A model generated the notes under the pieces. That model was given only the letters and a program-made list of their open reading frames with translations. It was not told where the DNA came from and ran no database searches. This document shows positions 42,180 through 53,417 of a stretch of DNA of 64,000 nt, in pieces; the stretch's first letter is position 1; each line of letters begins with the position of its first letter. This DNA comes from Neoarius graeffei (lineage: Eukaryota > Chordata > Actinopteri > Siluriformes > Ariidae), in NCBI RefSeq assembly GCF_027579695.1, contig NC_083589.1, positions 35,705,335 through 35,769,334 of the forward strand. The letters are read 5' to 3'. The position numbers were made by a program, and so were the translations under genes.

Positions 42180-42826
42180 TTAAAGTGCCATTCCACCATT
42201 GGATGTATTCTTTGGCATAAAATACAATATATTTTATGACATCATGACTAGACAGAGAAATCTTTTAGCTTCAAAATGATATATCAAACATAATTTTTTG
42301 ACAATGACAAGTATATTAATTTTACGACCAAAGTCACCTACCCTTTTAATTTCCGCGCGGTAGTGAAACGTGATGTCATTGGCAGGTTCCCCTTCTTGTG
42401 TACCATGTCATGTGTGACGTGGCACAGATTATCAGGAATGGCAGATAGAACGCGATTTCCACTTGTCGATTGCCGTGCCGATATTCACCATCGACCGTCT
42501 CCTTTGGGCATCACTTGCTATTTTCCTTCGCTTCTTTTCCGAAGCTGACAATCGCGTTCTATCCGCCATTGCTGATAATCTGTGCCACGTCACACGTGAC
42601 GTGGTACACAAGAAGGGGAACCTGCCGATGACATCACGTTTCACTACCGCGCGGAAATTAAAAGGGTAGGTGACTTTGGTTGCAAAATTAATATACTTGT
42701 CGTTGTCAAAAAATTGTTTGATATATCATTTTGAAGCTAAAGGGTTTCTCTGTCTAGTCATGTTGTCATAAAATATATTGTATTTTATGCCAAAAAAATA
42801 CATCCAATGGTGGAATGGCACTTTAA
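42180..42826 (-). mobile_element. Foldback element with TTAA ends and an exon in its loop
   Basis: Arms of about 280 bp (42180-42457 and 42550-42826) are reverse complements with few mismatches. Ends TTAAAGTGCCATTCCACC, TTAA on both sides. The 92-nt spacer is single-copy and coding-like on the minus strand. Not closely related in sequence to the foldback at 38289 beyond TTAAAG. Confidence 0.94.
42432..42569 (-). CDS. Basic 45-codon ORF spanning the foldback loop
   Basis: Begins MADRTRLSASEKKRRKIASD and continues AQRRRSMVNIGTAIDKWKSR before reading into the other arm and stopping. The pattern KKRRK...R..VNIG.A.D.W resembles an N-terminal module (VNIGxAFxRWRxL) recurrent in fish transposon-linked proteins, cut just where the palindrome begins. 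The start codon and first residues lie in one arm, so a mirror copy of the start also exists in the other arm. Family name not known to me. Confidence 0.45.
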   Translation of the reverse strand: MADRTRLSASEKKRRKIASDAQRRRSMVNIGTAIDKWKSRSICHS

Positions 42827-43570
42827 CATGAGCTGAGAGTTCAAAAATAAACTGTGCCACTGTGCTTTTCAAAGACACTATGCAGTCGGAACTTATTATG
42901 TATTTTCTTTTAACTCGATACACTGAGTGCAGAATTATTAGGCAAGTGAGTATTTTGACCACAACATCCTTTTAATGCATGTTGTCCCACTCCAAGCTGT
43001 TTAGGCTTGAAAGCCTACTACCAATTAAGTATATCAGGTGCTGTGCATCTGTGTAATGAGAGGGGGTGTGGTCTAATGACATCAACACCCTATATCAGGT
43101 GTGCATAATTATTAGGCAACCTCTTTTCCTCTGGCAAAATGGGTCAGAAGAGAGATCTGATAGACTTTGAAAAGTCTAAAATTGTGAGATGTCTTGCAGA
43201 CGGATGCAGCACTCTTGAAATTGCGAAGATGTTGAAACGTGACCACCGAACAATCAAGCGTTTCATTGCAAATAGTCAACAGGGTCGAAAGAAGCATGTG
43301 GGGGGGAAAAAAAGGCGCAAAATAACTGCACATGATCTGCGGAAAATCAAGCGTGAAGCTAACAAGCAGCCATTAGCATCCAGTTCTGCCATATTCCAGA
43401 GTTGCAACATTCCTGGAGTGTCAAAGAGTACAAGGTGTGCAATACTGAGGGACATGGCCAAGGTAAGGAAGGCTGAAAAACGACCACCACTGAGTAAGGC
43501 ACACAAGATAAAACGTCAAGACTGGGCCAAGAAATATCTTAAGACTGATTGATTTTTCTAAGGTGCTGTG

Positions 43571-44502
43571 TAGGGATGTCCCGATCAGGTTTTTTTGCCC
43601 TCCGATCCGATACCGATCATTTGATTTTGAGTATCTGCCGATACCGAGTCCCGATCCGATACTTCTTATAATCCATAAAAAATAATAAAGACGAGGAAAG
43701 AAACGGATCCAGGATGTTCCTCATTTTTTTTATTTAACACCTTATTTTAACATCCAACAACTCCGTTAGCAAACAGAGCACTTACGTGAGGTAGTTTGAA
43801 CAATAAATAACATAAATTAAAAACATAACCTTAAAATACCTGGCAGGAATGTAAACAAATTAAAAAAAAAAACTGCCACAGTGCCAGTAATTTGCTTTTA
43901 AGAACGCATCTCACAGTGGTATACAGTAATTTCAATTAAGGAAATGAACGTTTTTCTTGATGAAAACAAGCATTTCTACCCTTTCAGGTTTGAGCCTGTT
44001 TTTGTCATCCAACACGTTTGCAACAGCACTAAAAACTCGCTGTATTGTGTCGGGTGTTTGTTTTTCAGGTGCCGTATCAGGTTTGTTGTATTAAATGCGG
44101 CCCTTTCCTGTCCACCCCTTGAAATTCCAGCTTTACATATTTCACAGTTTGCTATGGCAATGTTGTCATCAACTTTGAAATACTGCCACACCACAGACAT
44201 ACTTTGCTTTCTGCTTCGAACTGCTTCCATGTTCAACTTTGCCGGCAACGGGCAGCCAATAACCAATAGTGTCTCTGCTACAAAGTGATGTCATGCCGCA
44301 CGTGTTTTTGTTGCTGTGTTGAGACAAGACATCTGGTCTCACTCTGTGCCAACGCATAGCTATTGATGTGTTAAAAATGAGAATATATTATATAGATATA
44401 TATCCGATCCCTGATCGGGAGGTAATGCCCGATTCCGATCGAGTCTGAAACCACGTGATCGGGCCCGATTTCCGATCACGTGATCGGATCGGGACATCCC
44501 TA
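43571..44502 (-). mobile_element. hAT element with BED finger, inside the DD37E transposase
   Basis: Perfect ends TAGGGATGTCCCGATC and (right) GATCGGGACATCCCTA, and exact 8-bp duplication GTGCTGTG at 43563-43570 and 44503-44510. Subterminal CCGATCCGATAC motifs on both sides. Encodes only a BED-finger peptide, so it is non-autonomous. Confidence 0.97.
43976..44266 (-). CDS. BED-type zinc finger of a hAT transposase (N-terminal remnant)
   Basis: After MVIGCPLPAKLNMEAV the frame gives SVVWQYFKVDDNIAIANCEI, CKAGISRGG, then NTTNLIRHLKNKH. This is the BED finger layout: an aromatic W-x-x-F start, C-x2-C (CEIC) and H-x4-H (HLKNKH). BED fingers tether hAT transposases to DNA. The frame ends after about 96 codons with no RNase-H-like or dimerisation domain. 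All four zinc ligands are intact, so the peptide could still fold. Confidence 0.85.
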   Translation of the reverse strand: MVIGCPLPAKLNMEAVRSRKQSMSVVWQYFKVDDNIAIANCEICKAGISRGGQERAAFNTTNLIRHLKNKHPTQYSEFLVLLQTCWMTKTGSNLKG

Positions 44503-45428
44503 GTGCTGTGGTCTGATGAGATGAGAGTGACTCTTGATGGGCCAGATGGATGGGCCTGTGGCTGGATCAGTAATGGGCACAGAGCTCCACTCCGACTCGG
44601 ACGCCAGCAAGGTGGAGGTGGAGTACTGCTATGGGCTGGTATCATCAAAGACAAGCTTGTTGGACCTTTTCGAGTTGAGGATGGACTCAAACTCAACTCC
44701 CAGACCTACTGCCAGTTCCTGGAAGAAACCTTCTTCAAGCAGTGGTATAGGAAAAAGTCAGCATCTTTCAAGAAGAACATGATTTTCATGCAGGATAACG
44801 CTCCATCTCATGCGTCCAAATACTCCACTGCGTGGCTAGCCAGTAAAGGTCTGAAAGGTGAAAAAATAATGACATGGCCCCCTTGTTCACCTGACCTAAA
44901 CCCCATAGAGAACCTGTGGTCCATTATAAAACGTGAGGTCTACAAAGAGGGAAAACAGTACACCTCTCTGAACAGCGTCTGGGAGGCCGTGGTTGCTGCT
45001 GCACACAATGTTGGTCGTGAACAGATAAAGAAATTGACAGAATCTATGGATGGAAGGCTTTTGAGTGTCCTCATGAAGAAGGGTGGCTATATTGGTCACT
45101 GATTTGTTTTTGTTTTGTGTTTGAATGTCAGATATGTTTATTTGCAAATCTGGAGTTGTCATATCAGTGTACCTGGTGAAAATAAATAAGTGAAATGGCT
45201 ACATATTTGGTTTTTATTAAGTTGCCTAATAATTCTGCACAGTGAAAGTTACCTGAACACATTACATATTCTCCTAAAATGGCCAAAACTAAAAACGCCC
45301 CACTCTAACTTCCATACATATTCGGCTTTGATATTTGAGTCTTTTTGGTTGATTGAGAACATAGTTGTTGTTCAATAATAAAACAAATCCTCAAAAATAC
45401 AACTTGCCTAATAATTCTGCACTCAGTA

Positions 45429-45736
45429 TAGTACGATGCGTGTATGTGTAGTAATACATTCTGTCATATGGCGTATTGGGGCCATTGTAGGTTACAAAAA
45501 GGAGCTGGGGGGCTGAGAAGGAAAACCTCAATTTCTGAAATTCAAGCTGTAACTTTACAAGAAAAAACTTGAATATTCTTTAAGATTATAGATTTGTAAG
45601 ACGGAAGAAAACAGAAATTCCGAGATTAAAAGTAAACGAAAAATAAACTGGGGGGGGAATAGTGTTTTTTGTCAGGGAACCAGATTGCTTCACTTTGCAA
45701 GGTTGGAAGATAATTATACTCAAACACCGCTTTCAA

Positions 45737-45772
<36 letters not shown>

Positions 45773-45895
45773 CGACTCTTTCCTAGCCAACACAGATTAT
45801 GAATACTAACATCACTTCTCCATCAAGTTTGTGACATTTCACTTGTAAAGCGTAAGCTCAGTTATTGTCATAAGATCAATTTATAGCTAGGTAGA
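45429..45895. other. No gene seen; low-copy DNA with a poly-T tract
   Basis: The T run at 45741-45766 is the only notable feature. Confidence 0.5.
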
Positions 45896-45897
45896 TA

Positions 45898-47175
45898 CAG
45901 TGGTGCTTGAAAGTTTGTGAACCCTTTATAATTTTCTATATTTCTGCATAAATATGACCTAAAACATCATCAGATTTTCACACAAGTCCTAAAAGTAGAT
46001 AAAGAGAACCCAGTTAAACAAATGAGACAAAAATATTATACTTGGTCATTTATTTATTGAGGAAAATGATCCAATATTACATATCTGTGAGTGGCAAAAG
46101 TATGTGAACCCCTCGGATTAGCAGTTAATTTGAAGGTGAAATTAGTCAGGTGTTTTCAATCAATGGGACGACAATCCGGTGTGAGTGGGCACCCTGTTTT
46201 ATTTAAAGAACAGGGAAGACCTCTCTCACATTGGCTAATGTTCATGAGTCCACCATCAGGAGAACACTGAACAACAATGTTGTGCATGGCAGAGTTGCAA
46301 GGAGAAAGCCACTGCTCTCCAAAAAGAACATTGCTGCTCGTCTGCAGTTTACTAAAGATCATGTGGACAAGCCAGAAGGCTATTGGGAAAAATGTTTTGT
46401 GGACAGATGAGACCAAAATAGAACTTTTTGGTTTAAATGAGAAGCGTTATGTTTGAAGAAAGGAAAACACTGCATTCCAGCATAAGAACCTTATCCCATC
46501 TGTGAAACATGGTGGTGGTAGTATCATGGTTTGGGCCTGTTTTGCTGCATCTGGGTCAGGACGGCTTGTCATCATTGATGGAACAATGAATTGTGAATTA
46601 TACCAGCAAATTCAAAAGGAAAATGTCAGGACATCTGTCCATGAACTGAATCTCAAGAGAAGGTGGGTCATGCAGCAAGACAACGACCCTAAGCGCACAA
46701 GTTGTTCTACCAAAGAATGGTTAAAGAAGAATAAAGTTAATGTTTTGGAATGGCCAAGTCAAAGTCCTGACCTTAATCCAATCGAAATGTTGTGGAAGGA
46801 CCTGAAGCGAGCAGTTCAACATCCCAGAGTTGAAGCTGTTCTGTACGGAGGAATGGGCTAAAATTCCTCCAAGCCGGTGTGCAGGACTGATCAACAGTTA
46901 CCGGAAACGTTTAGTTGCAGTTATTGCTGCACAAGGGGGTCACACCAGATACTGAAAGCAAAGGTTCACATACTTTTGCCACTCACAGATATGTAATATT
47001 GGATCATTTTCCTCAATAAATAAATGGCCAAGTATAATATTTTTGTCTCATTTGTTTAACTGGGTTCTCTTTATCTACTTTTAGGACTTGTGTGAAAATC
47101 TGATGATGTTTTAGGTCATATTTATGCAGAAATATAGACAATTCTAAAGGGTTCACAAACTTTCAAGCACCACTG
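45898..47175 (+). mobile_element. Tc1-like transposon, family I, copy 2 (internally deleted)
   Basis: Ends CAGTGGTGCTTGAAAGTTTG inverted, TA on both sides. 1.28 kb: the segment that encodes the DNA-binding domain in 8664-12142 is missing, with the junction near 46212. Confidence 0.94.
46215..46955 (+). pseudogene. Tc1-like transposase, family I copy 2, no DNA-binding domain
   Basis: Starts within the linker (the VNVHESTIRR equivalent). Frameshifts lie before LWTDETKIELFG, and a stop replaces the Trp that follows KRYV. MKHGGGSIMVWACFAASGSG opens a clean frame with QQDNDPKRTSCSTKEW and SPDLNPIEMLW. Another shift occurs after KRAV, and the end matches AAQGGHTRY. All three acidic residues remain, but the first 110 residues that bind the ends are lost. 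It could be moved only by another copy's enzyme. Confidence 0.9.
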
Positions 47176-47177
47176 TA

Positions 47178-47924
47178 AACGTACATGATCCTGTGGTTTA
47201 GTTTATGAGGGCTGTTTCACAATCAGGGTCTACTTCTCAGATCCACAACAGTCCAGTAATCAAACCTCAGATTTTTGTCTTGCCCTGCTGTGATTTTTCC
47301 ATGAATGTGATTTTTTTTTTTTTTTTTTTTAAGTACAGATTTCCCCGTCCTGTGTAGTGATGTTTGTTCATGGTAGTAATTATAATAACAACTGAAGCAG
47401 TGACGATTCTTGTGGTTTTCTGGAGAGGACTCTTTTTGACAGACACATTTCAACCACATGTGAATCTCTGCTGCAAAACTGTCTCATGTCCGTTTCAGCC
47501 CCAGAGTATTCTGTTTCAAAAGGGATAAATATTTTCTTAAATCATTTACAACCTCATCATATGGTGAGTGTTTTCCAGAGGACATTTTTGACTGACAAAG
47601 GACCCTGTCAGAGGCACTTGGTTTACAAAAAAACGTAACTTCCACTTCAATTTCTTTCTATTGTGAATGAAAGTATACGTCCCAAAATAAAACCTAGTTA
47701 GTGCTTAAAAAAAAAAAAATTCTGACTTTAATGAGTAAAATTAAAGTGGAATTAAATGAAATGAGCACAAGGTCAAAACTGAGCTGCATTTGACTCTCAC
47801 AAACATTTGTAAGAACTTATAAGAGACCTTACTGCTGTAGGTAGAGCTGGCGTGTCCCTGTAAAATACGGTAGAAGAAACGTGTGTGTGTGTGTGTGTGT
47901 TACATATTACAATTATTTCATGAA
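47178..47924. other. No gene seen
   Basis: Low-copy DNA with a poly-T run near 47312 and a (GT)10 tract at 47881-47900. Confidence 0.5.
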
Positions 47925-48440
47925 ATCAAGTCGTACATGAGCTGATAGTCAATGAGACACATAGCGCTGAGTTGGCTAGAAGCCATGTACGACGAGATTG
48001 AGTGGAATAATTTTGTTCTATCCACATTTACTGGATTTTGAGAAACAGAGCATTTTTATTTTTTCCAAATTCGATAAATAAAAACTGTATATAAAATGTC
48101 TGACAAAATCATTTACGCTAAGAAAGTAAACAAACCGGCAAAATGACAGTAGCAATTTGTGAAAATGTGATAATTCTTGAGGAAAAAAAAAAAAAAAAAA
48201 GAGATGTTCTTCCCATCATAGTTTTATTCCTTATTTTGTTGCTTTCTTTTGTATTTTGGGGGTTTTGTTTTCAAGGAGAGTTTTTATTTCGTCCTTGATT
48301 GGTTCAGCAACATGCGCCGCCATTTTGTTTTACTCTACTCACGTTATATGAGCTGATAGCCTCATATACTGTGAGTAGAGTAGTAGAGTCGCCAATCAGA
48401 GTGTGCAATTTCTCCTATCCAGTGAATGTGGCTTGAATAT
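47925..48440. repeat. Interspersed repeat J, copy 1, with a 56-bp palindrome
   Basis: 47925-48140 aligns with 61245-61435 (TTCTATCCACATTTACTGG, AAATGTCTGACAAAATCATT). The right part has a palindrome near 48336-48391 (ACTCTACTCAC ... GTGAGTAGAGT) and an inverted TATCCAGTGAATGTGG that mirrors the motif near 48018. This suggests a TIR element, class unknown. Confidence 0.55.
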
Positions 48441-48753
48441 GTATGTCTATACTGGACCTAGTTGCAGGAGTTAGTTGGTGTTATTAAAACCGACAACCAT
48501 GATTGTGAAACAGTCCGTGAAGTCTCGCATCAAGCGTCTTCACTCTGTGAATCTGTACTTTGTAAAGGGGTAATGGAAAGTTTAGTGTAATATGTTCCCT
48601 GAGCATGTAGGGCTGAAAGAGGCTTGTTTGTACCTGTTCCTGAATGTCATAATGCCAGACGTTACCTCGACATTTTAACAGTATTGGCCCTTGAACTAAA
48701 AACAGTAAAGTGCCCCGAGTCCCAACGACTGAACGTGTCAACAGCAGCTTACT

Positions 48754-49608
48754 TACATGTCAACCTTTGGTCAATCAAACCTGTATAACCAAACTCCAAA
48801 ATCCATATTTCCCTTATAAAATCCGTATAAGATGCAAATTAAAATAATTTACCTAAAATTTGAATGATAATTAACAATGATATATCCCAGTTACTTTTTA
48901 TTCAATATTAATAACAATAAACCTTCAGAATGAATACAAAGCTCCAATGTTTGACAAAAACACAAAGTGTTATCAGCGTAGTTATGAAGGAAATACTTCG
49001 TTGTTTGGGGACAGGTTTCACCGAGCGGCTATTATGCACGAGATTTCATATTAGCCACAAAGTCAGGAAAATCTGTTCGTAAAATTACGTTACAATGACC
49101 AAATACAATGAAAAGTATTTTTCCAGTCTCACCTGTGAAAGGTAATCCCATGTGATCTCGTTTGGACGGTAAACCTGTTGGTACAGTTAAACGCAGCACA
49201 TGAATGAGGCACCAGAGACAGTTGAAGAATCTCCACTTTGCCACATCCAATATGGCGGCGAGGATGATGTATGATTCTACGCAGAAGGTGGCGTCTATGT
49301 TTATATGTCTATGACTTCACGGTTGACGGGATTCTCGCAATGCGGTGTGCTCATGATCAAAAGTGGAACGAAGTCTCGCTACCACAAGATAACACGTGAT
49401 TTCATAAGACTCTTTACTGGCTTTCTGAGATGTACAGTACGTTTGTAAATGTTATGCGCTCTTTTATCATCGTGGGAATTGATTATAGCTCTAAGTAAAT
49501 ATTGAAGTTTTTTTTTAAAGAATCCGTATAATTTTATTTGTACACCCGTATACTACGTTTGAATCAAATCCGTATAAAATACGGACATTCCGTATAGGTT
49601 GACATGTA
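48754..49608. mobile_element. TIR element K (TACATGTCAACC ends)
   Basis: Left TACATGTCAACCTTTGG and right (reversed) TACATGTCAACCTATACGG. Both subterminal regions repeat ATCCGTATAAnATnC motifs. The interior is GC-richer with a 72-codon minus ORF of unknown nature starting beside GCCGCCATATTGGATG. Target duplication unclear (an AGCTTA-like motif on both sides). Confidence 0.65.
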
Positions 49609-50029
49609 TGAGCTTAGTCTCGACTCAGAAATACCACAGATTTGAGAAGGCCTTTGTCTTGGTGTCTCAGGCATGTGATGTCACACTGGTAAGCAGGGCT
49701 TTTTTTGAAATCACAGCAGGAACGTCAAACGGAGCCTGGCTTTCTGACAAGGGGGAATCCTCACATCCAGATTCTGTCCCCCCCGATCCTTTCCATATGG
49801 CCGTCATTTCCTGAGTTGTGAGGAGCAAGTTAAACCAGACACTGGTGTAGGTATTTGGTTAATGTTACACAGAATGAAAAGTGACCCCGTCGTTGAGCTG
49901 GAGGTGAGGGAAAGGAAAGGAAAGCAACACTATATCACGCAGGCTTGAGAACCATGGTCATGTTTCCCTCACTTTTGGGAGCATCCAGAGATTACGTATT
50001 ATTCCAGCCTTACTCTTTTGTATGTTTAT
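49609..50029. other. No gene seen
   Basis: Low-copy spacer between element K and Crypton-like copy D2. Confidence 0.5.
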
Positions 50030-50283
50030 AAGAAGTAACAAATTAATTTATTATTATACATGCAGGACACTTTTTCAATGGAATAAAAACATGTAGTCTA
50101 TTTCCTTCTTGCTGGTTTCATTCATTTGGTTTGATAGCATGCAATATTGTTCGCATATTGCTGATCCTACGTATATTACGTCACTCTACCCAATGGAGAA
50201 TGAGCATTGAGTATAGTTTACAATGTTGCATGGTTGTCAAGACAACATGTCACACGTCAGAGCTGATTCGAATATTCAGTGAG

Positions 50284-50493
50284 GGTTTTCTGCTGTGCAT
50301 GTCCAGAAGTATTTCTTTGTTCGCTGAGACGGAGCAAGACGCACTGAACACCCGAAAGGCAACCAAAACTTCATTAGATATTCTTCACACACATTTACAA
50401 GAGAAAAACATACCAACAGACATCGAAAAACTGGAAAAGAGGCACATTGAAGACATAACTTTCGCACTAGTGAGCGATTGTGACAATTTGTAA
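50284..50493 (+). pseudogene. Crypton-like recombinase, N-terminal core-binding fragment
   Basis: The frame reads LFAETEQDALNTRKATKTSL, then DILHTHLQEKNIPTDIEKLE and KRHIEDI. This is the pattern of the N-terminal helical domain (NT+KATK...F..YL.E+) of Crypton-type and KIAA1958-like tyrosine recombinase relatives, which contacts DNA ahead of the catalytic domain. It stops after about 70 codons and no R-H-R-Y residues follow. It lies upstream of, not downstream from, the peptide MAARFASL that should precede it. Confidence 0.5.
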
Positions 50494-51089
50494 ACAAACA
50501 TGGCTGCCAGGTTTGCTTCGTTAAAGCGGAAACGCAGAACCTTTTTATTTTTAAATTTCTGAGTGGATAGTATCTCCATCCTTGACTTTTGTATGCTGCA
50601 TAAATGGGAATTTAAAAATATATATTTTTGAGAGTTAAAATCGACCGCAAAGTTGGCATTTGAGCTGCCAGCCAGCCAGCCCTGAGTGCGTGACGTCACA
50701 GCGGTAACCGATTTTAAGGCCGAGGCCTTTTACTGCTATAGACCGAAGTCATATAAATAAAAATTGATGGTGAAAGTAAGAAATCCCGTTACCGACTTGC
50801 TCAACTAAGACTGATTTGACTTCATTGATTGTGGGTTGACTCTCATTAAAACAGGATAGGTGTTATAACTTATGCAACATACATGTACATGCATGCATTT
50901 TCACTGATAAAGCGTAAAAGACTAATTAAATAATCAGATGAATTGAGACAATCACATTCTGAAGCAAATTAAATAATCTTATACCGGTAACTTAAACACA
51001 CAATACAAGTTACAAGGATTAATCTAAATGCAGGTAAACAACGTGGATTTTTGTGTGTGTGTTTTTTTTTTTTTATTATTATTATTTTT

Positions 51090-51278
51090 TTAATCCAAAT
51101 GAGAGTCGGAGCTTACCCGTCTGTGTTCTCGCTTCTTGAAGGCCGATCTTGTGGCCGACTGTTTTGAAGCAATCTGATTTTCAGTTGTTCGTTCAGTTCT
51201 CCGTTCAGTCAATTCTTCCACATAAGGGCGAGATGGCAGCGATATCCAGTTTAGAAATAAGATGGCTGCTCCACTCAT
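51090..51278 (-). pseudogene. THAP-protein downstream coding block, copy B
   Basis: SRPYVEELTERRTERTTENQ and SAFKKREHRRV match the block in copies A and C, where it ends at a GTAAGC donor. Confidence 0.6.
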
Positions 51279-51449
51279 TCTCTATTTTGTCCATACTGAG
51301 TACTCCACCATTACTGCTCGGCTCAGGCAATTACTAAAACCCGGGACGGAACGTGACATCACTGGTTTGAGCAACAGCTGCAGGGAGGTCACTGCCCGAG
51401 CGATATGCCCCATCCTGTTCCAGCCCGGGTTTTACCAACAACCCTTGGC

Positions 51450-51785
51450 TCACTCTGGGAGAACTGGTGCAACTGAACTTTGCTTTTTAAAAAAATAAAT
51501 AAAATAAATACTTTTTTTGTAGTTTTCTTTAATTGTTGGTACTGCACCCTCTTTCAGTACAGGATTATAGCCATCGCTCCTCAACAGATCAGAGGTTTCA
51601 TCCGAGTCTTCAGTAAAATGTGCAGAGCAGAGGAGAGACCACTTCATAGACGCCCAATGTGCCCGTGAACTTCTCGCAAAACGCATCCAAATCTTTGCAG
51701 TTTGAACATTCTTGGGCCATGAATGCAACGTAAATCCACCTTCTGTCGTGTTGCTGCACCCACCAGCAACACATCTGTGTGGCAT
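51450..51785 (-). CDS. THAP-type zinc finger, all ligands present, copy B
   Basis: MPHRCVAGGCSNTTEGGFTL opens the domain. Trp in KIWMRFARSSR and C-x2-H in SLLCSAHFTEDS follow, and GYNPVLKEGAVPTIKEN supplies the AVPTIF-like closing box at residues 75-90. This is a complete THAP domain by pattern, specific for DNA. After it the frame passes through a Lys/Tyr-rich low-complexity stretch and stops; an AT-rich insertion relative to copy C is the likely reason. No catalytic domain follows, so at most a DNA-binding peptide could be made. Confidence 0.8.
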   Translation of the reverse strand: MPHRCVAGGCSNTTEGGFTLHSWPKNVQTAKIWMRFARSSRAHWASMKWSLLCSAHFTEDSDETSDLLRSDGYNPVLKEGAVPTIKENYKKSIYFIYFFKKQSSVAPVLPE

Positions 51786-52894
51786 GGCGATAAATTAGCT
51801 CAAAATGGAGGATCAGAGTTGCAGTCAGCTCTGTGTTTTAGTATAGCGGAAATGGCGATGAGACCGATAGACTTTCTGCTGTGACGTTACAGACGTCAAG
51901 GTCATTCACTCCGACCGCTACCTATATGAAAGTGAGGCCATGGCTCTGCATATATGCTTTAAATACGGAAGATTTTGAGAGAATTTTGAAAGCAAAAGAT
52001 GCGTTGACCACCTGAAAGGAATGTGTATTTATAATAGTAACTTTTTTTTCTTCATAGAATATCAGATGCATTCTATTCAGCTACTCGTCTTCGACTCGTT
52101 CAGTATTATCTTGTCTGAAAGGAATATATCTGCAGGGTTTCCCCTAGAAAAAAAATGAAAGCGTAGTGGTGCCCACAAGCAGAGCAAGGCATGGAAGGTG
52201 GCGTGTAAGCTAGAGGGGTCCGGGGTATGCCCCCCCCCCAAAAAAAAAAAAGTTGTGAAATATAAGGGTTCATTCCATGGCTTCTGGTGACATCTAGAGA
52301 TGATTTTTATTAGTTCATCATGTTGGGCAAAAGGCTATATTTTACTTATAATTTTAATTTTTTTTTTTTTTAAAGAATCCCCTTTCCCACCCTAAAAACA
52401 GAAAACAGTCAATTCAATTCTCCACTTGCATCTCACAAGCAGTGTCCTGTTCCAAAGGAGGCTGCAGTTTTATCTGGCATCAAACAAAGTGAATAGTGAT
52501 GCAACATGGCACAAGTACAAAATACTGATCATTAAATCTTGGCAATGGTGCAGATGACGGTTTTATTTAAAAAAAACCAAAAAAAAAACCTAATACTGAA
52601 GTGAGCAATAAAATGAATTTCATCAGATGACCTGGCATTTGGCAAAATTTGCAGCTGCAGAAGCGGTCAGAAAAGAGCAGAGCAGCGAGTTAGCGCCACA
52701 AGAGCAGTTCTGTGCCCCTTTGGGTTTCTGAGCTTTTTGGTCACTTTCTATGTTTAGCCTGCTGCATTCCAGATTGACAGTCGCGCATCACCATAAAACA
52801 ACCAGACCATGCGTTTTTCCACACGTGCACACTGAACATTTTGAACATGCCCTTTCTTTTTTTCTTGAAGTCCCCACCAACCAGTCATATGTCT

Positions 52895-53176
52895 TCAGAT
52901 GTACGATTTTACTTTCTTTCTGCTCTGAAGAGCTTCTTGCTGTTTCCTGGCAGCTCCCTGGCCACCAGTGCCATCACCGGTATCGAAAGCATGACTTTCA
53001 CTGTCGGACTCGAGCTGGCCAGCAACATGCAGCGAACTGGCCATCGCGGTCTCACAATTATGGTCTGCCACTGTTGTCGAGTTGTTTTCCACAGTTTTCT
53101 TTATGAAAGACTCTGTAATTAAGCTGCAACCCACCAGTGTTTCGCCCACTCGAACTCTGCTTGAAGGCTCTGCCAT
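52895..53176 (-). pseudogene. hAT-like N-terminal ORF, decayed
   Basis: Starts MAEPSSRVRVGETLVGCSLI and runs about 93 codons of Ser/Asp-rich sequence to SRKKVKSYI, where it stops. Downstream, in shifting frames, are WLVG and CSVCTCGKTHG-like pieces that could be a broken zinc finger. Location inside hAT5-like ends suggests the first exon of its transposase; no domain can be named with confidence. Confidence 0.35.
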
Positions 53177-53417
53177 CTTTGCATAACTTACCTCTGAATA
53201 TTACTTGCACTTCGCTCGGCCAATTAACACGGGATACCGCACACACTCAGCCAATCAGCGTGGATTACCCCTCTCTGACATCAGCAGGTAGGACCATGGG
53301 ATTGCCATGCTTATTACCTGCTCAAAACACATGCGAGTTGATTCTAGGCTTAAATTGTAAGCGTTGCAGCGGCGGCTTAAAGGGTAGCGGCATATCATTT
53401 AAGTATATCGGTCAATA

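Larger units (their letters stand above)
43139..45102 (+). pseudogene. DD37E Tc1-like transposase, frameshifted and interrupted
   Basis: The N-terminal half MGQKRDLIDFEKSKIVRCLA has a helix-turn-helix (TLEIAKMLKRDHRTIKRFI) and reaches KKYLKTD. There a 4-bp GATT repeat shifts the frame just before FSKVLWSDEM. The hAT is inserted in that codon region. The C-terminal half keeps the first Asp (LWSDEMR, 44515-44517), second Asp (MQDNAPSHA, 44794-44796) and Glu (PIENLW, 44908-44910), separated by 37 residues, and ends MKKGGYIGH. Apart from the 4-bp slip and the hAT the gene looks complete, about 335 codons. Confidence 0.93.
42921..45428 (+). mobile_element. Tc1-like DD37E element with IR/DR ends, split by a hAT
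   Basis: Outer ends CACTGAGTGCAGAATTATTA and an inner direct repeat of the same motif (GTGCATAATTATTAGGCAA near 43101; TTGCCTAATAATTCTGCACA near 45223) give the double-repeat terminal structure known from Sleeping Beauty-type elements. TA borders the left end and is near the right. About 1.57 kb after removing the 932-bp hAT. A DD37E Tc1-like group (TRT) is described in vertebrates; membership is inferred from spacing. Confidence 0.9.
50521..51962 (-). mobile_element. Kolobok-like THAP transposon, copy B
   Basis: TTAA both sides; ends TTAAAGCGGAAACGCAGAAC and (reversed) TTAAAGCATATATGCAGAGC. Lacks the second ORF present in copy A (only about 70 bp unrelated sequence in its place) but keeps the best THAP exon of the three. 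Confidence 0.88.
50500..52015 (+). pseudogene. Crypton-like N-terminal peptide interrupted at its TTAA
   Basis: MAARFASL runs into the inserted Kolobok-like element at its Leu-Asn codons (TTAA). Removing the element with one TTAA gives NTEDFERILKAKDALTT and a stop, aligning with MATRFASLKMDDFERILKKT in D1. Confidence 0.55.

Noticed and set aside
49032..49250. 72-codon minus ORF in element K beginning MDVAKWRFFNCLW
   Set aside because: No zinc-finger or transposase motif, and no second copy to test conservation. Kept only as part of element K.
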